Assembly (NCBI RefSeq): GCF_020037015.1
Contig: NZ_JAIQDE010000037.1
Coordinates: 17,718 to 81,717, forward strand
Reading direction: 5' to 3'
Source: Corallococcus sp. AS-1-6
Lineage (GTDB): Bacteria > Myxococcota > Myxococcia > Myxococcales > Myxococcaceae
DNA: 64,000 bases
In this document: one piece after another, positions 50,550 to 58,856 of the stretch
How the letters are laid out: each line of letters opens with the position of its first letter
Position numbering within the stretch: the stretch's first letter is position 1
Made by a program: the position numbers and the translations under genes
The notes under the pieces: generated by a model
The model's input: only the letters and a program-made list of their open reading frames with translations
The model's database searches: none
Told to the model about the DNA's origin: nothing

Positions 50550-52307
50550 TCACTGCAGCCGCTGCAGGGCGTCACGCGCGCGCACCAGGCCGTGGCCGAA
50601 CAGGGAGTCCCGGCCCGCGGTGCCCAGGTCGCGCGCGGAGGACTCCATCGCCTCGCGCACCTGCTGGGGCGTGAGGTCGGGCCGGGCGCTCCAGAGCAGC
50701 GCGGCGACGCCGCTCACGTAGGGCGCGGCCATGGAGGTGCCGGAGACGTGGGTGTAGTCCACGGGCACCAGGGTGAGCCGCGCGTCCGTGCCCAGCCGCC
50801 CGCGCAGCATGGTGCTGGCGGCCTGGTTGACGCTGACGGCCGGGGCCCAGCGTCCGCTGCGGGGCAGGGAGAGGATGTCCACCGCGCCGCCCGCGGGCGC
50901 GTCCTCGGAGCCGAAGACGACGGCGCGCGCGCCCTGCATCATCACGTTGGACATGGCCACGGACACCGGCACCGCGCCCGGCCGCACGTAGGCGACGAAG
51001 CCGTCACAGGTGGCGTCGAAGCAGGAGGCCAGCGAGTCCCCCAGGCCGCAGTCCACCAGCCGCCCCGCGGTGTCGCCCGTGGGCGAGTACAGGAGCGAGC
51101 GCGACATGGGGGACGTGTCGTCCAGGGACATCTCCGCGAAGGCGCCCATGCCCCGGGGGAAGGTGGACAGCACGTCCACGCCGGGCGCCACCAGGGAGAG
51201 CTCCGGGCCCGCGTTGGAGAAGCTCGCGCGCCGCTCGTTCGAGTCCACCGCGCCCACCGCGAGCACGGACGGGTCGGACGCGGGGTACAGCACCGGGCCG
51301 CCCTGGTTGCCCGAGGCCGCCACCACCAGCAGGCCGTGCTCCTGCAGCGCGCGGAACGCCTCCACGGTGCTGCGGGTGGCGTTGCCTCCGCCCAGCGACA
51401 GCGACACGACGCGCGCGCCCTGGGACTCGCACCACTCCATGGCGGAGAGGACCACGCTCATCTGCGTCTGCCCGGACAGGTCCAGCACGCGGGCGATGAG
51501 CAGCGACGCGTTGGGCGCCACGCCCACCATGCCGCCCTGCGCGCCCCGGGGGCCGGTGTCGCCGCCGTGGCCCATGCGCGCCGCGATGATGCCCGCCACG
51601 TGCGTGCCGTGGCCCGGGCCCCACTGGCCCTGGGCGCCGCGGTCACTGGCGTCGTCGTCGCCGTCCAGGAAGTCGTGGCTGCCCACCACCGCGCCCTGGA
51701 ACTCCGGGTGGTCCATGTCCAGCCCGCTGTCGATGACGCACACCCGCACGCCCTCGCCCGTGGGCGCGCCCACGTCCAGCACGCCGTCCCGGTCCGCGTC
51801 CCACACCTCCGGGGCCTGCACCAGGCGGAGGCCGTCCGTGTACTCGTCCGACGGCGTGAGCGTGGCGGCCGTCACCTGGCGCGGCAGCGGCGCGAGCAGC
51901 CCGGGCGTCAGGCCCTGGCCGTACCAGACCTGGTCCGCCTCGATGCTCTCCACCAGGGCGCTGCGCTCCAGCAGCAGCCGCTCCTGGGGCGTCACGCGCG
52001 CGGCCACCGCGGGGATGTTGCGGTAGACGGCGCCCACCTTCGCGCCGGTGCTCGCCGTGAAGCTGGCGCCGGACGCCGTGACGCCCGCGGCCTGCGTGCG
52101 GTCTCCCGTGTGGCGGAAGCGGATGATGACCGGCTCGCGCCCGTCCCCCTGGGCCGGGGAGGGCGGGTGCCCGTCCAGCCCCTGGTGGACCGTCATCCCA
52201 CCGGCGACGACGCCCGGGCACACCTGCCCCTGGGACGCGCTGCGCGAGGACGACTCCGGCGCACACGCGGCCAGCGCCAGCAACCCGACGAATGCCCAAC
52301 GCCTCAT
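50550..52307 (-). CDS. Subtilisin-like (S8) serine protease lipoprotein with PA-type insert
   Basis: 585 residues. The leader ends LALAAC (lipobox). A propeptide-like region (about 60-130, IIRFRHTGDR and VEQVW-like end) precedes the catalytic domain. The triad is Asp193 in CVIDSGLD, His233 in GHGTHVAG and Ser525 in GTSMAAP. Between His and Ser, about 400-505, an extra domain with a CGL...C...C pattern resembles the protease-associated (PA) insert. It is an envelope or secreted protease, in keeping with a predatory or degradative lifestyle. The ATG at 52307 has AAGGAG six bases upstream. It is divergent from the Ser/Thr kinase gene across a 348-base region. Confidence 0.92.
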   Translation of the reverse strand: MRRWAFVGLLALAACAPESSSRSASQGQVCPGVVAGGMTVHQGLDGHPPSPAQGDGREPVIIRFRHTGDRTQAAGVTASGASFTASTGAKVGAVYRNIPAVAARVTPQERLLLERSALVESIEADQVWYGQGLTPGLLAPLPRQVTAATLTPSDEYTDGLRLVQAPEVWDADRDGVLDVGAPTGEGVRVCVIDSGLDMDHPEFQGAVVGSHDFLDGDDDASDRGAQGQWGPGHGTHVAGIIAARMGHGGDTGPRGAQGGMVGVAPNASLLIARVLDLSGQTQMSVVLSAMEWCESQGARVVSLSLGGGNATRSTVEAFRALQEHGLLVVAASGNQGGPVLYPASDPSVLAVGAVDSNERRASFSNAGPELSLVAPGVDVLSTFPRGMGAFAEMSLDDTSPMSRSLLYSPTGDTAGRLVDCGLGDSLASCFDATCDGFVAYVRPGAVPVSVAMSNVMMQGARAVVFGSEDAPAGGAVDILSLPRSGRWAPAVSVNQAASTMLRGRLGTDARLTLVPVDYTHVSGTSMAAPYVSGVAALLWSARPDLTPQQVREAMESSARDLGTAGRDSLFGHGLVRARDALQRLQ

Positions 52308-52655
52308 GGTGCGACTCCTTCCAAGCAGGACGCCCCTCCCGAGGGCGATCCCCCCACATGGCGGAGGACCGGGAGGTGCCCGCCCCCCTCACCGAGGAAG
52401 GAAGCGGCGTGCTGCGATGAGGGAACGCATCCCCGCGCGGACTCGCATCGTCTCCAGGCCCCAGGGGCGTGCCGGACGTGCGCGGGTGCACAACAGACCT
52501 GTTGTCCGTCGGAACACAGGCTCGGGAATTCCGTCGACCCCGGGACTTTCTCTTTTTTGCGCCAGGGGTGTCGGAAGGCTGGCAAGGAGGGGTGGCGCGA
52601 GGTGCGCGGCTTGATTCCATGGGGGAGTCCATGCTGCGCTCCGGGGCGCCAAGCC
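52308..52655. other. 348-base divergent region between protease and kinase genes
   Basis: It contains a perfect palindrome (52490-52505) and a pyrimidine-rich run CTTTCTCTTTTTTG (52546-52559), unusual in this GC-rich sequence. I see no convincing gene; short open frames here overlap the kinase start in other frames. Confidence 0.6.
52490..52505. promoter_or_regulatory. Perfect 7-2-7 palindrome, protease/kinase divergent region
   Basis: ACAACAG-AC-CTGTTGT is a perfect 16-base palindrome of lower GC than its surroundings, 183 bases from the protease start and 151 bases from the kinase start. It is a good candidate operator for a dimeric regulator. Confidence 0.5.
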
Positions 52656-55139
52656 ATGAGCACCGCACCCACAGAGTCCCCCCGCTTCTTCGGGCGCTAT
52701 GAGCTCGTCCACCTCCTGGGCCAGGGCGGCATGGGAGAGGTGTACCTGGCGAAGCTGTCCGGGGCGGCGGGCTTCGAGAAGCCCTGCATCGTGAAGACCA
52801 TCCTGCCGGGGCTGGTGAAGGACCGGCAGTTCCTGGACCGGTTCCACCACGAGGCCAAGGTGCTGGTGCACCTGGTCCACTCCTCCATCGCCCAGGTGTA
52901 CGACATGGGCGAGGCGGACGGCACCTACTACATGGCCCTGGAGTACGTGGCGGGCGTGGACCTGGGGTACCTGCTGGAGCAGGCCCGGGTGCAGGGGCGG
53001 GCGGTGCCGGCGCCGGTGGCGCTCTACATCGGCCAGCGCATGGCGGAGGGGCTGGGGTACGCGCACCGCAAGACGGGCTCGGACGGCGAGCCGCTGGGCA
53101 TCGTCCACCGCGACGTGTCCCCGCACAACGTGATGGTGTCGTACGAGGGCGAGGTGAAGGTCATCGACTTCGGCCTCGCGAAGTCCACCGCGCGCAGCAA
53201 GTACACGCTGCCGTCCACGGTGATGGGGAAGCTGGGCTACATGTCCCCGGAGCAGGTCCGCGCGGAGCCGCTGGACCACCGCAGCGACATCTACTCCTGC
53301 GCGGTGGTGGTGTGGGAGATGCTCGCGGGTCGTGGGCTGGTGCCCCACGGCACCGTGGGCGAGATGATGGCGGCGATGTCGCATCCGGTGGTGCCGCCGC
53401 TGAAGGACTTCCGTCCGGACGTGGAGCCGTCGCTGGAGGCCGTGCTGCGCCGCGCGCTGGCGCCGTCGCCCGCGGACCGGTACGCGCGGTCGGATGAGTT
53501 CGCGCGGGCGCTCAACGCGGAGCTGTTGCGCTCGGGGAACCCCCTTGGCGCGGAGGAGGTGGGCGAGTTCGTGCGCGCGCTCTGCCCGGAGGCCTTCGCC
53601 GAGCAGCGCAAGCTGACGTCCAGCGTGCACGGGGAGCGGCGCACGCCGTCGCCCGCGCCCCGGCCCGGCTCGGGCACGGGGCTGTACGGCGGCTCCGGGA
53701 GTGGCGCGGCGGCCGGAGCGGTCTCCCCGGAGGATGAGTCCGGGAGCAGGCCCAACACCGGGCGCATCGACGTGGACGGCCCGGCGCTCGGGCCGGGGGG
53801 CACGTTCGTGTCCCATCCCTCGGGCTCCGGCGGCGCGGCCAGTCCCACGCCGGGAGCCGGCGGTGTGGCCATGCCCGCGCCGGGCTCCGGTGGCGTGGCC
53901 CAGCCGGGCTCAGGCGGTGTGGCGCGCGGCACGGGGTCCGGAGGCGTGGCCCAGCCGGGCTCAGGCGGCGTGGCGCGCGGTTCCGGTGGCGTGGCCCAGC
54001 CGGGCTCGGGTGGTGTGGCGCGCGGCACGCCGGGTTCCGGAGGCGTGGCGCGGAGCACCGACGAGGTGGACGCGGCCGCGCTGGGCGCCACGGCGGTGCA
54101 CCTGTCGCCCGCGCCGCCCCAGGGCGCCGGGTTGGCGGGCACGTCCGGATCGCTGCCAGCGCAGCCCGAGCCCCGCAGGCCGGTGGCGCGGATCGCCGTG
54201 GCGGCGCTGCTGCTGGTGGGTGCCTCCGTGGGCATCACCGCCTACGTGCTGCGCCCGCACACGGCCGAGCCGCCCGTGGCCCCCCAGACGCTCCCGCCGT
54301 CCGAGCCGGTGGTGGCCGCCGCGCCCCCGAAGGTGGAGGAGCCGCCTCCCGCGGTGACGCCGCCCGTGGAGCCGCCTCCCGAGGCGCCGGTGGAGCCGGG
54401 CGCGGTGGAGCCGGAGGTGAAGCCCGAGCCGGTGGTGAAGCCTTCACCCGAGTCCAAGCCCGTCCCCGGACCGAAGCGGCCCGCGACGCATCCGCCCGAG
54501 CTGGTGCCCGCGAGCCTGGCCGTGGCGAAGATTGGCGAGACGGGCGGCGGCCAGCGCGTGGTGAACGCGGCGGTGCCCTCGGGCATCAACGCGGGCACGG
54601 TGTTCAAGGTGGTGGGCCCCATCCAGAAGGGGACCCGCAAGCGCCCGGTGCTGGGGACGGCGACCGTGGTGGACATCAAGCCGAGCCGCGACCGCATGAC
54701 CCTGAGGCTGGACGCGGAGGCGGACGCGGCGAAGGAGCCGCGCTTCCTGCTGATGACCGTGCGCCCGTCGGGGCCGACGCTGCCTCCGTCCGTGGTCGAG
54801 ACCCCGCAGGCCGCGCCGCCAGCGCCCGCGCCCGAGCCGAAGGCCGCGGAGCGCTCGCGCCTGCTGGGAGAGGCGGAGATCGACGGCATCCTGGGGACCG
54901 GCTTGAACAGCACCCTCTACGTGACGAGCTCCGACACCCGGACCTGGCACAACTGCGTCATCGTCCTGAACGGACGGCAGCAGGCCATCATGGCGAGCCT
55001 CGAGCCCTACAGGACGCACCGGGTCAAGGTGCAGGAGCCCTACTTCAAGGTGAACTACAAGGCGCCCGCCGTACCGGAGAAGGCCGTCTGGGTGAGCTGC
55101 GACGAGGGCGACGACACCTTCGCGCTGCGCAAGCGCTGA
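52656..55139 (+). CDS. Transmembrane Ser/Thr protein kinase
   Basis: 827 residues. The kinase domain (about 14-290) has GQGGMGEVY, catalytic K47 in CIVKTIL, HRDVSPHNV (the HRD loop with Ser in place of the usual Lys-Pro) and IDFGLAKS, then GYMSPEQV. A Gly/Ser/Ala-rich linker with seven GSGGVA units spans about 390-470. One membrane helix (VARIAVAALLLVGASVGI, near 515) leads to a Pro/Glu-rich stalk and an outer domain of ~200 residues. That domain ends in a beta-type segment (NSTLYVTSSDTRTWHNCVIVLN). It is a typical myxobacterial Pkn-type receptor kinase with unknown ligand and targets. The ATG at 52656 lacks a strong ribosome site. Confidence 0.92.
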   Translation: MSTAPTESPRFFGRYELVHLLGQGGMGEVYLAKLSGAAGFEKPCIVKTILPGLVKDRQFLDRFHHEAKVLVHLVHSSIAQVYDMGEADGTYYMALEYVAGVDLGYLLEQARVQGRAVPAPVALYIGQRMAEGLGYAHRKTGSDGEPLGIVHRDVSPHNVMVSYEGEVKVIDFGLAKSTARSKYTLPSTVMGKLGYMSPEQVRAEPLDHRSDIYSCAVVVWEMLAGRGLVPHGTVGEMMAAMSHPVVPPLKDFRPDVEPSLEAVLRRALAPSPADRYARSDEFARALNAELLRSGNPLGAEEVGEFVRALCPEAFAEQRKLTSSVHGERRTPSPAPRPGSGTGLYGGSGSGAAAGAVSPEDESGSRPNTGRIDVDGPALGPGGTFVSHPSGSGGAASPTPGAGGVAMPAPGSGGVAQPGSGGVARGTGSGGVAQPGSGGVARGSGGVAQPGSGGVARGTPGSGGVARSTDEVDAAALGATAVHLSPAPPQGAGLAGTSGSLPAQPEPRRPVARIAVAALLLVGASVGITAYVLRPHTAEPPVAPQTLPPSEPVVAAAPPKVEEPPPAVTPPVEPPPEAPVEPGAVEPEVKPEPVVKPSPESKPVPGPKRPATHPPELVPASLAVAKIGETGGGQRVVNAAVPSGINAGTVFKVVGPIQKGTRKRPVLGTATVVDIKPSRDRMTLRLDAEADAAKEPRFLLMTVRPSGPTLPPSVVETPQAAPPAPAPEPKAAERSRLLGEAEIDGILGTGLNSTLYVTSSDTRTWHNCVIVLNGRQQAIMASLEPYRTHRVKVQEPYFKVNYKAPAVPEKAVWVSCDEGDDTFALRKR
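53826..54056 (+). repeat. Coding minisatellite-like repeat in the kinase linker
   Basis: Imperfect tandem units of ~18-27 bases (core GGCTCAGGCGGTGTGGC and variants) encode one GAGGVA and seven GSGGVA motifs in the kinase's cytoplasmic linker. Such repeats expand and contract by slippage and could change linker length between strains. Confidence 0.75.
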
Positions 55140-55141
55140 AG

Positions 55142-55163
55142 CGCGAGCCCTGGCCGGCTCGCG
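55142..55163. terminator. Bidirectional hairpin between kinase and RDD genes
   Basis: CGCGAGCC (55142-55149) pairs perfectly with GGCTCGCG (55156-55163) around a 6-base loop. It starts 2 bases after the kinase stop and ends 7 bases before the stop of the convergent RDD gene, so it can serve both. Confidence 0.6.
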
Positions 55164-55170
55164 TGACGCC

Positions 55171-55848
55171 TCAGGGCGCGAGCCGGCTGGCGGCCACGGG
55201 GCACTCGTTGCGCAGGAACTCCGCGACCTCCGCGTCGCCGCCGTTCGCGTTGCGCACCGCGCGGGACAGGGACGTGCGGCACTGCCAGGTGACCTCGCGC
55301 GTGCCGTGGCAGCAGTGCCACCCGGTCAGCGTGCGGTCCAGGTACTGGAGCATCTCCTGGCGCGTGGGCGTGACGATGCTCCACACCGCGCCCGCCAGCA
55401 GCACCAGCCCCACCAGCGGCAGCGGCAGGCTGCGCGCCCAGCCGCGAAGGCCGCCCGGAATCACGGCCGCGTGCACGCCCAACTGCGCGTCCAGCGGGCG
55501 GCGCTGCAACACCACCTGGAGCAGCAGCTCCACCGGCGCGGTGAGCGCGCGCAGCAGTCCGGTGCCCATGCCGGGCACCCGCCCCTCCGCCCGCTCCAGC
55601 TTGAGGCCCAGGGCGTGACGGCCCGGGGTGAGCCCCGTCAGCCCGCCCACGCAGGACAGCACCACCCAGGCGGCCCCCATGGCGAACCCCAGCAGCGCTG
55701 GAGTGGACACCCACTCCGCCGCGCGCACCGCGCCCCAACCCACGAGCGCCGCGCCCGTGAGGTCCAACGCGTCCGCCACCCAGAGCCGGTTCTGGAACCG
55801 GGCCTCGGTGGGCGGAGTGTCCATGGAGAACAACGTCCCGTCGCTCAT
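55171..55848 (-). CDS. RDD-family membrane protein
   Basis: 225 residues with three or four hydrophobic stretches (about 28-45, 52-72 and 140-160). The RDD-like core includes RLWVADALDLTGAAL and GLTPGRHALGLKLERAEG. It differs from the classic R-D-D pattern only in detail. The C-terminal ~60 residues contain the cysteine-bearing segment GWHCCHG, WQCR and NECPVA, which is unusual for RDD proteins and may lie outside the membrane. The function of RDD proteins is mostly unknown; some act in ion exchange. It converges with the kinase gene. Confidence 0.72.
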   Translation of the reverse strand: MSDGTLFSMDTPPTEARFQNRLWVADALDLTGAALVGWGAVRAAEWVSTPALLGFAMGAAWVVLSCVGGLTGLTPGRHALGLKLERAEGRVPGMGTGLLRALTAPVELLLQVVLQRRPLDAQLGVHAAVIPGGLRGWARSLPLPLVGLVLLAGAVWSIVTPTRQEMLQYLDRTLTGWHCCHGTREVTWQCRTSLSRAVRNANGGDAEVAEFLRNECPVAASRLAP

Positions 55849-55935
55849 CAGCCTCTCTCGTGTACGAGCGGGGCGCGAGCATAGGCGGCCCGCCGTGCCC
55901 AGGCGCGCTCCAAAACGCCGGGCCCGGGGGTGTCG

Positions 55936-56907
55936 CTACAGATCCAGCACCAGCCGCTTGGACCGGGCGCGCGACACGCAGACCAGCATCCGTGCATTTC
56001 CCGCGGGCTCTTGCTGGAAGAACGTGTCACGGTGGTCCGGAGTTCCCTCGCACACGCGGGTGACGCAGGTGCCGCAGGAGCCCGCCTCGCAGTCGCTCTC
56101 CACCTTCACGCCGTGGGTGCGCAGGACGTTGAGCACGCTCTTGCCGGCCGGCACGCGCAGCACCTGGCCGGTGCTCTTGAGCGACACCTCGAAGTCCTCT
56201 TCCGGCGTCGCGTGCGTGGCGGAGGTGCCCTCCGCGGTGAAGGCCTCGAAGTGCACCTTCTCCCAGGGCCACTTGTGCAGGGTGGCCGCCTCGCGCACGG
56301 CCTTCATCAGGCCCGCCGGGCCGCAGCAGTACAGCCGCGTGCCCGGGCCGCGCGTCGCGAGCAGCGACCGCACGTCCAGCCCCTTCGAAGGGTCGCCCCC
56401 GTCGTGGTGCACGTGCACGCGGCCCGCGAAGGACGGCGTGGACAACAGCTCCCGGAAGGCGGTGCGGTCCGCGTCGCGCGCGCAGTAGTGCAGCACCCAC
56501 TCCGCGCCGGTGCGCTCCAGCACGCGCGCCATGGCCAGCAGCGGCGTGATGCCGATGCCGCCCGCGATGAGCACGTAGCTGCGCCCGTACAGCAGGGGGA
56601 AGTCGTTGACGGGCTCGCTCACGGTGAGCACGTCGCCCTCGCGGACGTGGTCGTGCATCGCCTTGGAGCCGCCGCGGCCGTGGGCGTCGCGCTGCACGGC
56701 GATGACGTAGCGGTGCGTCTCGCTCGGGTCGTTGCAGAGCGAGTACTGGCGCATGCCGTCCAGCCCCGGCACCCGCACGTCCAGGTGGGCGCCGGCCTCG
56801 AACTCGGGCAGGGCGCCGCCGTCCTGGGACACCAGCTCGTAGGACTGGATGCCTTCCGCCTCGCGGGTGATGCGCGCCACCCGCAGGCGCAGCGTGTTCG
56901 TCGTCAC
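55936..56907 (-). CDS. VanB/phthalate dioxygenase reductase-like oxidoreductase
   Basis: 323 residues. The flavin motif RQYSLCN, the NAD-binding GGIGITPLLAMA and CGPAGLMKAV are followed by a C-terminal [2Fe-2S] ferredoxin domain with C-x4-C-x2-C (CEAGSCGTC) and a last Cys in MLVCVSRA. The order reductase then ferredoxin, and RxYSLC, mark the phthalate dioxygenase reductase / vanillate demethylase VanB class (FMN). It passes electrons from NADH to an oxygenase; no oxygenase partner is next to it. GTG 56907 is chosen because the conserved N-terminal strand (LRLRVARITREAEG) begins just after it. Confidence 0.88.
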   Translation of the reverse strand: MTTNTLRLRVARITREAEGIQSYELVSQDGGALPEFEAGAHLDVRVPGLDGMRQYSLCNDPSETHRYVIAVQRDAHGRGGSKAMHDHVREGDVLTVSEPVNDFPLLYGRSYVLIAGGIGITPLLAMARVLERTGAEWVLHYCARDADRTAFRELLSTPSFAGRVHVHHDGGDPSKGLDVRSLLATRGPGTRLYCCGPAGLMKAVREAATLHKWPWEKVHFEAFTAEGTSATHATPEEDFEVSLKSTGQVLRVPAGKSVLNVLRTHGVKVESDCEAGSCGTCVTRVCEGTPDHRDTFFQQEPAGNARMLVCVSRARSKRLVLDL

Positions 56908-57213
56908 GGTAGTGCCCCTGTTCCCTTGCCCGCCGCCCGGCGCGAGACCGATCTGGCCGCGCACGGTGTGCACTCCCGGGCCGCCCGGGGAGTGGGGGCG
57001 GGTACGGTTTTTCCGACCGGTTCCGGACAGAAGCGGCCCTCCGCCCGCCTGCCCTCCGTCCTGACGCGGGGGCCAGGGCAGCGGGGGTGGGCACGGCTGG
57101 GAATCCATCCCCACCCTTCACTCCGTGCCGCGCTGCGCCAGGGTCACTCAGGCCCGAGCGGCTTCGCGATGGGGGATGCGCGGCCCCCCGCTTCGACGGA
57201 AGGGAGACGGCCC

Positions 57214-57858
57214 ATGGATGCCATCACGTTGCTGAAGGCGGACCACAAGACGGTGGAGCAGTTGTTCCGCAAGTTCGAGAAGGCGGGTGAGCACGCGCTG
57301 GCGCACAAGCGCAAGCTGGTGGACGAGATGGTGCGCGAGCTGTCCATCCACGCCGCCATCGAGGAGCAGGTCTTCTACCCGGCGGTGCGCGCGCGCTCGG
57401 AGGACCTGTCGCCGGACGTGCTGCGGGCGCTGGAGGAGCACCACGTGGTGAAGTGGGTGCTGTCGGAGCTGGACACGCTGCCGCCGGAGTCCGAGCGCTT
57501 CGACGCGAAGGTGCACGTGCTGATGGAGAACGTGCGCGCGCACGTCACGGAGGAGGAGCAGTACCTCTTCCCGGAGGTGAAGAAGGCCTTCAAGCCGCAG
57601 GAGCTGCGGCAGGTGGGCGAGGCGCTGGAGCTGGCGAAGAAGGGCGCGCCCACGCACCCGCACCCGGCCGCGCCGGACACGCCGCCGGGCAACCTGCTGA
57701 CGGGCGCGGTGGCGGCGGTGATGGACATGGGCCGGGACGCGCTGCGCACGGCGCGCCGCAAGGCGGTCACGCGGGTGCGCAAGTCCGCGCCGCATCCCCT
57801 GCGCAAGCCGCTGGAGTCCATGATGTCGCCGGACCCGGCGGGCGAGCCGCTGCACTGA
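57214..57858 (+). CDS. Hemerythrin-domain protein
   Basis: 214 residues. Residues ~1-140 form a four-helix hemerythrin-like domain: LKADHKTVEQLFRKFE, HAAIEEQVFYPAV, LEEHHVVKWVLSELD and HVTEEEQYLFPEV supply the His and Glu ligands for a di-iron centre. The last ~70 residues are basic (TARRKAVTRVRKSAPHPLRK) and may bind nucleic acid or membrane. Such proteins sense or store oxygen or nitric oxide. GAAGGGAG stands just upstream of the ATG at 57214. It is a single gene divergent from the VanB-like reductase. Confidence 0.87.
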   Translation: MDAITLLKADHKTVEQLFRKFEKAGEHALAHKRKLVDEMVRELSIHAAIEEQVFYPAVRARSEDLSPDVLRALEEHHVVKWVLSELDTLPPESERFDAKVHVLMENVRAHVTEEEQYLFPEVKKAFKPQELRQVGEALELAKKGAPTHPHPAAPDTPPGNLLTGAVAAVMDMGRDALRTARRKAVTRVRKSAPHPLRKPLESMMSPDPAGEPLH

Positions 57859-57984
57859 GCGAGCGTCAGGCGCTGGACGCCTCGGGCCCGGTGAATGTCC
57901 GCCGGGGCTGGGGCGTCTGGAGGGACATGAGAGGCTTTCGCGCCCGGAGCGCGAAGGTGCTCGGGGCCTTGGGAAGGAGGCGCC

Positions 57985-58737
57985 ATGTCCGCTGTTCGCA
58001 GGATGTTGACGACGCTGGTGGTGCTCGCGGGTTTCACGGCCGCGGCGCAGACGCAGGGAACGCCGCCCGGCTCACCGCAGCCCCGGCCGCCGGTGGATCC
58101 GCAGGTGCGCACGCTGCGCGTGGAGGGCACGGGCGAGGTGAAGGCGCAGCCGGACGAGGCCTTCATCGACGTGGCGGTGGAGACGTCCGCGCAGAACGCG
58201 AAGGCGGCGGGCGAGGAGAACGCGAAGCGGATGGAGAAGGTGCTCGCGGCGCTCACCGGTGCGGGCATCCCGAAGCGCGATTTGCAGACGCGCAACTACA
58301 ACGTCTATCCGGAGTACACGCCGGCGCCGCCGCAGGGCGGTGAGCCGAAGCTCAAGGGCTACCGGGTGAGCAACCTGGTGAGCGTCCACGTGACGGACCT
58401 GTCCAAGGTGGGGAGCCTGTTGGACAAGGCGTTGGCGGCGGGGGCGAACCGGGTGGATTCCGTGCGCTTCGGGTTGAGCCGGCAGGACGCGGTGCAGGGC
58501 GAGGCGCTGCGGCAGGCGGTGGCGCGAGCCCGGAAGTCCGCGGAGGTGCTGGCCGCGTCGCTGAACGTGAAGCTGGGCGCGGTGCTGGACGCGAGCACGG
58601 TGACGGAGGCCCCGCGCCTGTACCCGGCCACCTTCGCCATGGACATGGCGGAGTCGCGCGCCGCGCCCCCCACGCCCATCCAGCCGGAGGAGCAGACGGT
58701 GCAGGCGAAGGTGACGCTCATCTTCGCCATCCAGTAG
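57985..58737 (+). CDS. SIMPL/DUF541 periplasmic protein
   Basis: 250 residues. The N-terminal leader MSAVRRMLTTLVVLAGFTAAAQ is a signal peptide with an Ala-rich cleavage site. The rest is the SIMPL domain: LRVEGTGEVKAQPDEAFIDVAVE, NAKRMEKVLAAL, NYNVYPEY and YRVSNLVSVHVTD, ending in VQAKVTLIFAIQ. The family (DUF541, with E. coli YggE and SIMPL as relatives) forms periplasmic oligomers and is linked to oxidative stress. GGAGG lies five bases before the ATG. Single gene. Confidence 0.88.
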   Translation: MSAVRRMLTTLVVLAGFTAAAQTQGTPPGSPQPRPPVDPQVRTLRVEGTGEVKAQPDEAFIDVAVETSAQNAKAAGEENAKRMEKVLAALTGAGIPKRDLQTRNYNVYPEYTPAPPQGGEPKLKGYRVSNLVSVHVTDLSKVGSLLDKALAAGANRVDSVRFGLSRQDAVQGEALRQAVARARKSAEVLAASLNVKLGAVLDASTVTEAPRLYPATFAMDMAESRAAPPTPIQPEEQTVQAKVTLIFAIQ

Positions 58738-58856
58738 CGGGACACCGCGCATCACGGGGGCATGTCTCACGCTGGCGGAGGCGCCGTGCGACGAAACACC
58801 GTGCGGCAAATGACCGCATTCGAGGAGGGGGGAGTCCCTGGCATGAGTGCCGTGCC

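Noticed and set aside
52469..52702. Small plus-strand open frame of 77 codons before the Ser/Thr kinase
   Set aside because: It has no ribosome site or recognisable motif and overlaps the kinase start in another frame.
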